A DNA stretch of 22,079 bases from an uncultured Collinsella sp. (GCA_900553935.1 USFK01000007.1:1-22079); one strand, 5' to 3'; positions 1-7,006 are shown, counted from the stretch's first letter. Numbers and translations: made by a program. The notes: generated by a model from the sequence alone, not told the origin.

Positions 1-16
1 TGTCCGAAAACGGACA
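1..16. repeat. Short perfect hairpin downstream of the DUF721 gene
   Basis: TGTCCG and CGGACA form a 6-bp inverted repeat around an AAAA loop (TTTT on the minus strand). It lies 17 bases beyond the stop of the DUF721 gene in its direction of transcription. The related words GTGTCC and CGGACCGTCC lie inside the end of that gene. It may be part of an intergenic terminator or an operator, but the window ends here, so no following T-run can be seen. Confidence 0.35.
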
Positions 17-32
17 GTCTTCCGCTACAGAA

Positions 33-380
33 TCAGAAAGTGTCCATTTCCGGACCGTCCACATGCGCACCGGCGCGCTCCATGCGCGCGCGGATGATCT
101 CGCGCAACAACGTCATTTCCTGCGTCCACGAGGGCGAGTCGAGATACACCAGCAGCTCATTGGACTCGGGCAGGTAGCGCAGTCCCGTCACATGCCGCCC
201 CTCGCGCGTGCCCGAGCACACCGCGTTCCATGCGCGATAGACCGTGCGCGACTCCTCGGCGGTCTCCATCTGCGCACGGCGCTTAGGCGTTGCAGCCGCC
301 AGGATGCGCTGGCGCTCTGCGTTCAAAAACCCGCTGAAGGCGACTGTCTCGCTCTCGCGCTCGTAATTAGCACGTCTCAC
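33..380 (-). CDS. DUF721 (DciA-like) protein
   Basis: A 115-residue protein in the position where actinobacteria carry the DUF721 gene, directly after recF. DUF721 includes DciA, a loader or handler of the replicative helicase DnaB. The family-like part is the C-terminal half, with a W-N-A-V-C segment (about residues 51-55) and the L-L-V-Y-L-D-S-P-S-W-T-Q-E stretch (about 75-87), which resembles the usual 'L.v.v.s.aW..EL' core. The N-terminal 40 residues are basic and probably flexible. The GTG start at 380 overlaps the end of recF by 14 bases, implying translational coupling, and an AAGGTGG-like ribosome site lies inside recF. The helicase role is inferred from family and context; no catalytic residues are expected. 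Confidence 0.75.
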   Translation of the reverse strand: MRRANYERESETVAFSGFLNAERQRILAAATPKRRAQMETAEESRTVYRAWNAVCSGTREGRHVTGLRYLPESNELLVYLDSPSWTQEMTLLREIIRARMERAGAHVDGPEMDTF

Positions 381-1473
381 CCATGCTCACCACCTTGGCT
401 CGATCAAGCAGGTCATCGGTAAAGTACCCCAGGTTGGTCGTAGTTATGACCGTCTGGATATCATCGCCAATCAGCCGCAGGAAAGCGCCGCGACGCTCGC
501 CGTCGAGCTCGCTCATCACGTCGTCCAAAAGCAGCAGTGGGGCGGTGCCCAGGACATCGCGAGCCACGGCAACCTCGGCCACCTTCCAGGACAGCACCAG
601 CGTGCGCTGCTGTCCTTGGCTGGCAAATGAACGGGCGGAGCGACCCGCCACGGTAAACTCGATCTCGTCGCGATGCGGTCCCACCAACGTCACGCCGCGG
701 CGAATTTCCTCGTCGGCATGCTCGTCAAGGGCGGCCAGCATGCGCTCGTACGCCCAACCCTTCAGCTCTTCGCGATCCTCGACCTGGGGCAAAGCCCCCA
801 GCGTGGACGCATAGGTCACGTTGGCGGCCTCACCTGACGCTACTTGCCCGTAGGCAGTGTGCACATGGCCCGCCAGCCGGTCGAGCAGAGCCAACCGGTG
901 CACGAGCAGGGCCGAGCCCGCGCGGGCAATCGAATCGTTCCACGCGCCGAGCATCTCGCGGCAGCACCAGGTCTCCTTGAGCAAGGCGTTACGCTGGGTC
1001 ACGCAGCGCCCATAGGTGCTCGCAAGATCGGCATAGCGTGCGCTCAGCTGCATGCCAAAGTCATCGAGGGCGGCTCGGCGCACACTGGCGCCTCGCTTAA
1101 CCATGTCCAGATGGTCGGGGCAAAACAGCACGCTCGGCAGAACCCCGCGCACACCAGCGGCAGAGCATCTCTTGCCGTTGCGGCTAAACGAGCGCTTACC
1201 GTCCTCCGCGCTCAATCCCATATCAAGCACGCGGCCGTCGCCCTCGAGCCTCAGCTCGATCTTGCACGAGCCCACGCCGTCATGGACGAGCTCGGCTGCG
1301 GTCGGATGCCTAAACGAGGCGCCGCTCGTCAGCAGCTGCAGCGCCTCTATGAGATTGGTCTTTCCCGCCGCGTTGGGTCCCGCAAGTATCGTCACGCCCT
1401 CGTCCAGGGCAAGGCGATAGCTATCGAAGCTGCGGTAGTGCGCGACGGAAAGATCGCGGGCGAACATGGTCAT
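367..1473 (-). CDS. recF: DNA replication and repair protein RecF
   Basis: RecF is an SMC/ABC-type ATPase that binds gapped DNA and helps RecO and RecR load RecA during gap repair. The 368-residue product is the usual length. Walker A is GPNAAGKT (residues 32-39). The ABC signature is the ASQGQQRT segment, and Walker B is the PLLLLDDVMSELD segment near residue 315. The N-terminal beta strand with H-Y-R-S-F matches the canonical RecF 'nfRny' entry. The gene starts 9 bases after the dnaN stop and its end overlaps the next gene, so dnaN, recF and DUF721 form one operon. The ATG at 1473 is followed two codons later by another (1467), and neither has a clear ribosome site, so the start is uncertain by two codons. 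Confidence 0.96.
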   Translation of the reverse strand: MTMFARDLSVAHYRSFDSYRLALDEGVTILAGPNAAGKTNLIEALQLLTSGASFRHPTAAELVHDGVGSCKIELRLEGDGRVLDMGLSAEDGKRSFSRNGKRCSAAGVRGVLPSVLFCPDHLDMVKRGASVRRAALDDFGMQLSARYADLASTYGRCVTQRNALLKETWCCREMLGAWNDSIARAGSALLVHRLALLDRLAGHVHTAYGQVASGEAANVTYASTLGALPQVEDREELKGWAYERMLAALDEHADEEIRRGVTLVGPHRDEIEFTVAGRSARSFASQGQQRTLVLSWKVAEVAVARDVLGTAPLLLLDDVMSELDGERRGAFLRLIGDDIQTVITTTNLGYFTDDLLDRAKVVSMGETC

Positions 1474-1482
1474 GGCGCAGCG

Positions 1483-2586
1483 CTAGATGCGGACCGGCAT
1501 GACCAGGTACAGGTAGTTGATCTTGTCGTAGGACTTAAAGATGCCCGCCTGCGAGTAGCTCTTGAGCTCCAGCGTGATCTCCTTCTCCTTGGACAGGGCA
1601 TTGAGGCAGCCGAAGATGTAATGGTAGTTGAAGGCGATGGTACCCGACTCGCCCTCGGCCTCGACATCGATCGTCTCCTGCGCAAGGTCCTGGTCATTGG
1701 AAATGGAGGACAGGCCCATCTGCCCGTTCTCGACATCGATCTCGAACTTGACGGCGGGGTTGGCGCTCGCGATAACGGCCACGCGCTTGAGGGCGGCGTT
1801 AAAGGCGGCGACGTCGATCTTGACGCTCGTCACGCACGAATCGGGGATGAGCTGCTTGTAGTTGGGGTACACGCCCTCGATACGGCGCGACACGTAGGTG
1901 GTGTTGCCGGCCTCGAAGACGACCTGGGTGTCGGTAGCCCCGATCATGATGGTCGCCTGGCTGGCCATGATGTTCAGCGCGTCGTTAAAGGCGTCAGCCG
2001 GAACGTTGAGCTCAAAGGAGCCCTCGAGGGTCGAGGTCTCGACCTGCGTATCGCACACGGCCAAGCGAAAGGAATCGGTCGCTACCAGGCGTACGGTGTT
2101 GTTCTCGACCTTCATGTGCACGCCGCCCAGGATGGGGCGAGCCTTGTCGGTCGAGGTGACGCGCCACACGCGGCCGACCATTTCGGACAAGACATCGGTC
2201 GGCAGCTCCACGGCACTCTCGATGGCATAGGCCGGAAACTCGGGGAAGTCATTGGCATCGAGCGTGTTCAGCCTAAAAGAGCTCTTCTCGCAACCAATCA
2301 GCACCTGGCGCTCGGACAGCTCAAAGGTGACCGGGGCATCGGGGAGGGTCTTGGTGATATTGGAGAGCATCTTACAGGGAATAACCATCTCGCCCTCTTC
2401 TTCGACATGCGCCGCGATGCGATGACGGATCGAGATAGTGTAGTTAGAGGTCTGGAATTCCAAGATGCCGTCTTGGGCCTTAACGAGCACGCCCGACAGG
2501 ATGGGGAGGGTGGATGCCGAAGCGACACCCTTCATAACGACGCCGATGGCTTGTGTAAGCGAGCTCTGGCTGACGGTGAACTTCAT
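1483..2586 (-). CDS. dnaN: DNA polymerase III beta subunit (sliding clamp)
   Basis: The beta clamp encircles DNA and holds polymerase III and many repair proteins. The 367-residue product has the family length and begins MKFTVSQSSL, the typical first strand of domain 1. Diagnostic segments include LPILSGVLVKA (near 27-37), the ARPILGGVHM segment that opens domain 2, and the C-terminal YLVMPVRI, which forms part of the partner-binding pocket and matches the family 'ylimPmr'. The start is preceded by GAAAGG nine bases upstream. The gene lies immediately past the AT-rich origin segment and is the first gene transcribed away from it. The low-GC sequence just upstream serves both as dnaN leader and as candidate DNA unwinding element. 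Confidence 0.98.
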   Translation of the reverse strand: MKFTVSQSSLTQAIGVVMKGVASASTLPILSGVLVKAQDGILEFQTSNYTISIRHRIAAHVEEEGEMVIPCKMLSNITKTLPDAPVTFELSERQVLIGCEKSSFRLNTLDANDFPEFPAYAIESAVELPTDVLSEMVGRVWRVTSTDKARPILGGVHMKVENNTVRLVATDSFRLAVCDTQVETSTLEGSFELNVPADAFNDALNIMASQATIMIGATDTQVVFEAGNTTYVSRRIEGVYPNYKQLIPDSCVTSVKIDVAAFNAALKRVAVIASANPAVKFEIDVENGQMGLSSISNDQDLAQETIDVEAEGESGTIAFNYHYIFGCLNALSKEKEITLELKSYSQAGIFKSYDKINYLYLVMPVRI

Positions 2587-2587
2587 C

Positions 2588-2635
2588 TTTTAATACCTTT
2601 CTATAGATATAAATATCTTAATAATAGTAATAGCA
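2588..2635. other. Candidate DNA unwinding element with TAR triplet run
   Basis: This is the most AT-rich stretch in the dnaA-dnaN gap, in a genome that is otherwise GC-rich. It ends with five consecutive triplets on the plus strand, TAATAATAGTAATAG (2619-2633), then a more GC-rich spacer and a weak DnaA-box-like word, TGTTGATTA (2646-2654). This order (AT-rich region, TAR triplets, spacer, box) is the layout described for DnaA-trio elements of basal origins in Bacillus subtilis. The function is inferred from composition and position. Confidence 0.6.
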
Positions 2636-2789
2636 CTGACGAAACTGTTGATTACTCCCAAAGACGCAGGTCAGACCCAGAAAGAGAATCGACAGCAACC
2701 TGTGTGCAACAGGGGTGGTTTTCCACGTTCAAAACCTGCGCAAAACTTTTCATCACCGCGGGTTGGGTTTTAGACACCTTATGCCCGTG

Positions 2790-2809
2790 GTTTCGACAAG
2801 TTTTCAACA
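2790..2809 (+). promoter_or_regulatory. In-phase DnaA-box doublet beside dnaA
   Basis: GTTTCGACA (2790-2798) is followed one helical turn later by TTTTCAACA (2801-2809). The 14-mer AAGTTTTCAACAGG (2798-2811) recurs exactly on the minus strand at 6000-6013. The 20 bases at 2791-2810 match 5981-6000 at 17 positions, so the doublet is shared by both origin-side gaps. Confidence 0.65.
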
Positions 2810-2824
2810 GGTGTCTCTATTTCC

Positions 2825-4549
2825 CTACGAGCGCAGTGTAATTTTATCGCGCAGCGACTTGAGGTCTTCGGTGACGGTGCGGTCTTCCTGGATCATCTTC
2901 TGGACCTTTTTGTAGCTCGTGCTGACGGTCGAGTGGTTGCGGTTGCCAAATTCGGCGCCCACCGCCGTGGTCGTCATCTCGCACATCTCGATGGCTAGGT
3001 AGATAGCGATATGGCGTGCTTTGGCGATATTGGCGTTGCGACGCGGGCCGATGAGCTCCTCGTGCGTCACGCCGTACTGCTCTTCGATGACGGACTGAAC
3101 CGTCTGGACGTTGATCTTTTTGGCCGATGTGTCGAAGTACTGGCTGGCGATGGCGTCGATATCGTCAAAGGTGAGCTCCCCGCCCTCGCGCTCGCGGTCG
3201 CCCGCCTCGCCGGCGCAGCGCTCGCAGAAGCTCTCGAGTTCGCGGATGTTGGTGCCCGAGACCTCGGCCATGTGTTTAAAGTGCTCGTCGGTCAGGTGCC
3301 CGCCGTCGCCCCCATAGGCCGCCAGCAGCGAGTCGTCGCCTGCCTCGGGAGCGGCGACGATGGTGTTCTCGTAATAGCGCTGCAAGATCTTGTATTTCAT
3401 CTCGTAGCTGGGCTCTGCGACCAAGCAGAGCATGCCGGCGTTGAAGCGGCTGGTCAGACGCTCGTCCATGCTCAGGTCCTTGGGGGCGCGGTCTGCCGCG
3501 ATGACGACCTTCTTGTTGTTGCGGATGAACTCGTCCATGAGCTGGAAAAAGTAGTCCACGCTCGCGCGCTTGCCGATGATGTTTTGGATGTCATCGATGA
3601 TGAGCACGTCCACGCCGTGGTATGCCTGCATGATAGGGGCGTTGCTCTTCTTTTGGCGGTCGAACTCGGTCATCAGGTCGTCCAGATATGCCTGGGAGTT
3701 GGCATACTTGACCTTGATCTCGGGCGACTTCTCGGCGAGCTCGTTTTTGATGGCAAGCAGCAGGTGCGTCTTGCCCAGGCCCGATTTGCCGTAGATGAAC
3801 AGTGATGTGCACGTGCCACGCTCGTCCGCGAGGGCGGCAAACTTGAGTGCCGAGCGATAGGCATGGCTGTTCTCGGGGCCGTAGACAAAGTTCTCAAAGG
3901 TAAATTTTGAGTTCGCGGCGAGCGGGGCTCCATCCGCATTCTGCTCGGCCGGTACGGTCGGTGCCGGCATGGGTGAAGCGGGGGTCGCAGCTTGCGTGGA
4001 CTTAGTCGGCGCTCCGCCCTTCATCTGGTTCATCATGCGACGAAAATCATCGGCCGAGAGCGTGTTCTTGATTGCAATGCCCGAATCCGCGCCCGCCGCT
4101 GCGTCGTGAGCGATAGGCATGTGCGTGACGGGTGCGTTCGTTGACGTCGCCGCCGCGGTCGGCAACGGTGCCATGGTTTCACGGGAAACATCGCTGTGCT
4201 GGTGCTCGATTGTCGGCACGTCGCCTGCGGAGGCCGGCACCGCCGGGGAAGCAGCGGGAGCCGTGGCAGGCGCCGTCGCGGCAGCGGATTCCGTCGCGGC
4301 GCCTTGCGGTGCCACGATGTCGAGCGCGATCGGTGCAAAGGCGATTTCTTCCAGATAGGCCTCAATGGTCGGCTGATGCTTTTTGAGCTGCGCGATGGCA
4401 AAGCGCGAGGGGGCCTCGATCGTGAGCGTATCTTCGGTCAGGCTTATGGCGCGCGATTGCCCCAGCATGTTGATGAGGCGTGCATCTCGGCCGTCGCGCC
4501 GGCAAAAGGCGATGGCATCCCCCAGGATGATGCTTGCTTCCTCGTCCAC
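2825..4549 (-). CDS. dnaA: Chromosomal replication initiator DnaA
   Basis: DnaA binds its boxes at oriC, oligomerises with ATP and opens the duplex. Domain I spans about residues 1-80. Domain II (about 80-215) is a long Ala/Pro/Thr-rich linker. The AAA+ domain has Walker A GKSGLGKT (254-261), Walker B VLIIDD (315-320) and the ERLTSRF arginine-finger box (363-369). Domain IV carries Q-Y-G-V-T near 491 and the DNA-recognition motif. That motif reads N-R-N-H-S-T-V (536-542) where most DnaA proteins have G-R-D-H-T-T-V. The 574 residues exceed the usual 440-520, mainly because of the linker. The gene begins 15 bases after the upstream ATPase gene, so the two are probably co-transcribed. DnaA-box-like sites on both sides suggest autoregulation. 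Confidence 0.98.
   Translation of the reverse strand: MDEEASIILGDAIAFCRRDGRDARLINMLGQSRAISLTEDTLTIEAPSRFAIAQLKKHQPTIEAYLEEIAFAPIALDIVAPQGAATESAAATAPATAPAASPAVPASAGDVPTIEHQHSDVSRETMAPLPTAAATSTNAPVTHMPIAHDAAAGADSGIAIKNTLSADDFRRMMNQMKGGAPTKSTQAATPASPMPAPTVPAEQNADGAPLAANSKFTFENFVYGPENSHAYRSALKFAALADERGTCTSLFIYGKSGLGKTHLLLAIKNELAEKSPEIKVKYANSQAYLDDLMTEFDRQKKSNAPIMQAYHGVDVLIIDDIQNIIGKRASVDYFFQLMDEFIRNNKKVVIAADRAPKDLSMDERLTSRFNAGMLCLVAEPSYEMKYKILQRYYENTIVAAPEAGDDSLLAAYGGDGGHLTDEHFKHMAEVSGTNIRELESFCERCAGEAGDREREGGELTFDDIDAIASQYFDTSAKKINVQTVQSVIEEQYGVTHEELIGPRRNANIAKARHIAIYLAIEMCEMTTTAVGAEFGNRNHSTVSTSYKKVQKMIQEDRTVTEDLKSLRDKITLRS
4175..4190 (+). promoter_or_regulatory. Degenerate parS-like site inside dnaA
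   Basis: GGTTTCACGGGAAACA matches the parS consensus TGTTTCACGTGAAACA at 14 of 16 positions. It falls in the linker-coding part of dnaA, where the minus strand encodes V-S-R-E-T. It is a candidate weak ParB site; a match by chance or through coding is possible. Confidence 0.35.
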
Positions 4550-4564
4550 TGTCTCTCCCGTTCT

Positions 4565-5917
4565 TTAGCTCTGAGCTCGCACGCGAGCGGCGCCGAGTTC
4601 GGTCAGATGGTATTTCTGGCCATGCTTGATGACCAAGCCGGCCTGCGCCAAGTCATTGAGCGTGCGGGACCAAGTGGGGGCCGAGTTTCCAAACGCCCTC
4701 GCCAGATCGGTAGCACCGCACGCTTGATTTTGCGCCAGATAGCCCAGCGCGGCGTTGCCGCGATCGCTTACGAACACGTCCGGTTGTGGCTGCGCATACT
4801 GATTTGCTGCATTAGGATACATCATTTGAGCTGCTGGTTGTTGAGAACTCTGCATCGGCGGCATTTGCTGTTGAAAACTTTGAGGCCACTGGTGGTAAGG
4901 CTGCGGAGGCATCTGCTGGGCCCAGGGGTTGTACTGCTGCTGCGTCATCTGCTGGTACGGCTGCTGATATCCCTGCTGGTACTGCTGCGGGAACTGCTGG
5001 CCATATCCCAGTGGCGGCATCTGCTGATATGGATATCCCTGTTGGTACGGCTGATAGCCCATTTGCTGGCCACCCGGTGCCCCCGTCGCCTGCTGCATTG
5101 CTGCTGTATCCTGATCCGCCAGCGGCATGGCCTCTGGCACGTTTGGCGGCATCGACATCGACGCCGCCTGGGGCTCTTGTGTAGGAAGCATTCCGGGCTG
5201 CTGCATCTGTCCCACGCGGGGCTGCATCTGTTGCGTTGCCATGGGCTGCTGCGCAAAAGCTCCCGGCAGGGGATATGCGGGCTGCTCCGTCTCGGGCCGC
5301 ACGGCAGCACCGCGCCCGCCGGCGCGTTCGATTTCCTGCACGCGTTTAGGGTCCAGGCTTACCGTAACCACGGTGCCGTTGCCCATGTTGTCCTCGATGG
5401 ACACGGCCCCGCCGGCGTTTTCCAAATACTCCTGCACCATGGGAAACCCTGCTCCGGTTCCACGGATATAGCGCTTCATCTTGCTGTTTGCGCTGGTAAC
5501 GCCAAAGTCGAAAGCGCGCTCCTTGTCGTCGATGCCGGGTCCTTGATCAGCAAAGCGGATGGTGTCTCCGCCGTCCAGAATCGAGATGATGGGCTCGGCA
5601 AAGTGTGCGTGGATAAAGTTTTCGACAATCTCGCGGATGACCATGAGCGAGATGTGGCCACCTTGCTCTTTCATACACTGGTAGACGGTGTTGGTCGTCT
5701 CTTCCAAATACGTGCGGACATCTTGCGGATCAATGACGATCACACGCGGTGTCGACAGCATGTCGTCATAGACGGCGATGCGCGCGGCGTACATGGCTTT
5801 TGGCGCCTGCGTGGTCGTCTGCTCGCCTTCCTTACGCTCTTCGCGCACGCCGGTGATGTGCTCGTTGTCGGGTGCCGGGTCTCCGGAATCGACCATGGTG
5901 TAAAAGTCGTCAGACAT
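4565..5917 (-). CDS. GHKL ATPase with Q/P/Y-rich linker and C-terminal winged helix
   Basis: This 450-residue protein has three parts. Residues about 40-190 form a histidine-kinase-like (GHKL) ATP-binding fold: N-box E96...N100, G1 box D124-Q-G-P-G128, G2 box G153-T-G-A-G157 and a G-N-G-T strand at 179-182. There is no phosphorylatable-histidine helix, so it resembles an anti-sigma-type ATPase (SpoIIAB/RsbW) more than a sensor kinase. Residues about 221-379 are low complexity, rich in Q, P, Y and M with PYQQ-like units. Residues about 380-450 look like a winged helix-turn-helix (G-A-T-D-L-A-R-A-F-G, then L-N-D-L-A-Q-A-G-L-V). No signal peptide or membrane segment is visible. It starts beside the DnaA-box cluster and ends 15 bases before dnaA, so a role in controlling initiation or dnaA expression is plausible but unproven. 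No strong ribosome site precedes the ATG. Confidence 0.85.
   Translation of the reverse strand: MSDDFYTMVDSGDPAPDNEHITGVREERKEGEQTTTQAPKAMYAARIAVYDDMLSTPRVIVIDPQDVRTYLEETTNTVYQCMKEQGGHISLMVIREIVENFIHAHFAEPIISILDGGDTIRFADQGPGIDDKERAFDFGVTSANSKMKRYIRGTGAGFPMVQEYLENAGGAVSIEDNMGNGTVVTVSLDPKRVQEIERAGGRGAAVRPETEQPAYPLPGAFAQQPMATQQMQPRVGQMQQPGMLPTQEPQAASMSMPPNVPEAMPLADQDTAAMQQATGAPGGQQMGYQPYQQGYPYQQMPPLGYGQQFPQQYQQGYQQPYQQMTQQQYNPWAQQMPPQPYHQWPQSFQQQMPPMQSSQQPAAQMMYPNAANQYAQPQPDVFVSDRGNAALGYLAQNQACGATDLARAFGNSAPTWSRTLNDLAQAGLVIKHGQKYHLTELGAARVRAQS
4781..5257 (-). repeat. Low-complexity Q/P/Y/M-coding tract
   Basis: This internal part of the ATPase gene encodes about 159 residues dominated by Gln, Pro, Tyr, Met and Gly, with recurring QQGY, PYQQ and QMPP words. 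The plus strand is visibly rich in CTG/TGC triplets. Such tracts are prone to length variation by slippage and resemble eukaryotic prion-like regions in composition. Confidence 0.8.
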
Positions 5918-6160
5918 GCCGCTCGCAATCTTTCAAAAGGTTTCGAACAAATAGTAGCTCACCGTGCAATGTTTCTCATCTTTCGACAACTTTTCAAAAC
6001 CTGTTGAAAACTTTGGAAAACGGACGAAAAGTTCTCAACATTGCCAACATGACCTGTTGAAAACTCGATGAAATATCGTGAAAAGTTGCCATGCACCGCT
6101 AAATCGAGCTCGGCTTATGGGGGAACCGTGTGAACTGCGCAACCTTTTACCTTTGATTTC
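5918..6160. other. Second DnaA-box cluster between the ATPase gene and rpmH
   Basis: This stretch without a gene contains repeated 9-mers of the TTTTCNANA type on both strands. Plus-strand words are CTTTCGACA (5980-5988), TTTTCAAAA (5991-5999) and TTCTCAACA (6032-6040). Minus-strand words are TTTTCAACA (6002-6010 and 6055-6063), TTTTCCAAA (6012-6020) and TTTTCACGA (6076-6084). The 12-mer CCTGTTGAAAAC occurs twice, at 6000-6011 and 6053-6064. The cluster lies in the leader of the ATPase-dnaA operon. It is the likely second half of a bipartite origin, a site of dnaA autoregulation, or both. A promoter for the ATPase gene could not be picked out. Confidence 0.7.
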
Positions 6161-6190
6161 TTGACATTTGAACATTGATTTCCCTACAAT
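6161..6190 (+). promoter_or_regulatory. Housekeeping sigma promoter for rpmH operon
   Basis: A perfect -35 TTGACA (6161-6166) is followed after 18 bases by a -10 TACAAT (6185-6190). It is about 70 bases upstream of the rpmH start and is the only clear promoter before the rpmH-rnpA-yidD-yidC-jag genes. It adjoins the DnaA-box cluster. Confidence 0.8.
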
Positions 6191-6262
6191 CTTCAAGCTC
6201 ACGTGTCTATATCTGCGTCCGCGCCCCCGCGGACACTCGAAATGCAGCAGGAGGAACTTAAG

Positions 6263-6397
6263 ATGAAGCGTACGTATCAGCCTAATAAGCGTAAGCGTGC
6301 CAAGACCCATGGCTTCCGTGCCCGTATGGCCACCAAGGGTGGTCGTGCCGTGCTCGCCCGTCGTCGCGCCAAGGGCCGCAAGCGTCTCACTGTCTAG
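6263..6397 (+). CDS. rpmH: 50S ribosomal protein L34
   Basis: L34 is a very small, basic protein of the large ribosomal subunit. The 44-residue product begins MKRTYQPNKRKRAKTHGFR and ends GRKRLTV, which is essentially the family consensus. The start was chosen at 6263 because AGGAGGA (6249-6255) lies seven bases upstream; the open frame extends further 5' but that part is not family-like. It is the first gene of the plus-strand operon and is placed next to rnpA, the classical bacterial order near oriC. Confidence 0.98.
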   Translation: MKRTYQPNKRKRAKTHGFRARMATKGGRAVLARRRAKGRKRLTV

Positions 6398-6417
6398 CAG
6401 CGATACACACATCTCGC

Positions 6418-6756
6418 ATGAAGACTATTAAGTCTCGGCAAGATTTCGAGCATGTGTTCAGTCAGGGGCGTCGTTTCAATCACCCTCTGATTCGAATGAC
6501 CATATGTGAATCGGTTGGCGAAGGCGACTCCGGAAGGGTCGCCTTCGTTGGTGCTAAACGGCTCGGTTGTGCTGTCGTGCGCAACCGTTCTAAGCGTGTG
6601 ATGCGCGAGGCCGCCCGCAGCTGTGGATTTCCCGTTGCGGGTTATGACATCATCTTGTTCGCAACTCCCAAGACGAGGGTTTCCTCGCCGCAGGAGATGG
6701 ACAATGCATTGCGTTCGCTTATGAAACGCGCCGGCGTTGCCGGGGAGGAGCGATGA
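6418..6756 (+). CDS. rnpA: Ribonuclease P protein component
   Basis: RnpA is the protein cofactor of RNase P and assists the catalytic RNA in removing tRNA 5' leaders. The 112-residue protein has the RNR signature (R-N-R-S-K-R-V-M-R-E, residues 55-64), preceded by F-V-G-A-K-R-L-G-C-A-V-V in place of the more usual 'vsKKvG.AV.RN'. It starts 20 bases after the rpmH stop and its last bases overlap the yidD start, so the genes are coupled. The RNase P RNA gene is not in this window. Confidence 0.96.
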   Translation: MKTIKSRQDFEHVFSQGRRFNHPLIRMTICESVGEGDSGRVAFVGAKRLGCAVVRNRSKRVMREAARSCGFPVAGYDIILFATPKTRVSSPQEMDNALRSLMKRAGVAGEER

Positions 6757-6977
6757 GCAATCACGTTTTGCGACGTGTTGCCATCGCTCCTATTCGCATA
6801 TATCAACAGGTTATTTCGCCCTTATTGCCTGACGCCTGCATTTATTACCCAACGTGCTCGCAATACGCCGTCCAGGCGATTGAGAAGTACGGTGTTTTGA
6901 GAGGCTGCTGGCTTGCCGTGAGGCGCATCGCTCGCTGCAATCCCCTGCACGTCGGCGGTTATGACCCTGTGCCCTAG
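6753..6977 (+). CDS. yidD: Membrane protein insertion efficiency factor YidD
   Basis: This is a 74-residue member of the YidD (UPF0161) family, small proteins that help YidC-dependent membrane insertion. Signature features are the I-Y-Y-P-T-C-S-Q-Y-A segment, the R-G-C-W-L-A-V-R-R-I-A-R-C-N-P segment and the H-V-G-G-Y-D-P-V-P tail. The start overlaps the rnpA stop by four bases (ATGA). The N-terminus is amphipathic rather than a full membrane helix. The rpmH-rnpA-yidD-yidC order is widely conserved. Confidence 0.96.
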   Translation: MSNHVLRRVAIAPIRIYQQVISPLLPDACIYYPTCSQYAVQAIEKYGVLRGCWLAVRRIARCNPLHVGGYDPVP

Positions 6978-7006
6978 CGGGCACTCGCTATCGGAGGAAA
7001 ACTTAC

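Larger units (their letters stand above)
2587..2824. other. Origin of replication segment between dnaA and dnaN
   Basis: This 238-bp gap without a gene holds the AT-rich unwinding candidate on the dnaN side and DnaA-box-like words on the dnaA side. The words are TTTTCCACG (2719-2727), TTTTCATCA (2747-2755), GTTTCGACA (2790-2798) and TTTTCAACA (2801-2809). The last two are 11 bp apart, one helical turn, on the same strand. The dnaA-dnaN gap is the commonest oriC location in Gram-positive bacteria, and the genes on the two sides of the wider region diverge as expected at an origin. A cumulative GC-skew plot of the chromosome would confirm it. Confidence 0.8.

Noticed and set aside
844..2841. 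A 665-codon open frame on the plus strand across recF and dnaN
   Set aside because: It is antisense to two unmistakable genes, shows no domain features and has no ribosome site; long antisense frames are common in high-GC DNA.
4196..6007. A 603-codon plus-strand open frame opposite dnaA and the ATPase gene
   Set aside because: It is a composition artefact with Leu/Arg/His-rich runs opposite the Q-rich tract; the minus-strand genes have clear motifs.
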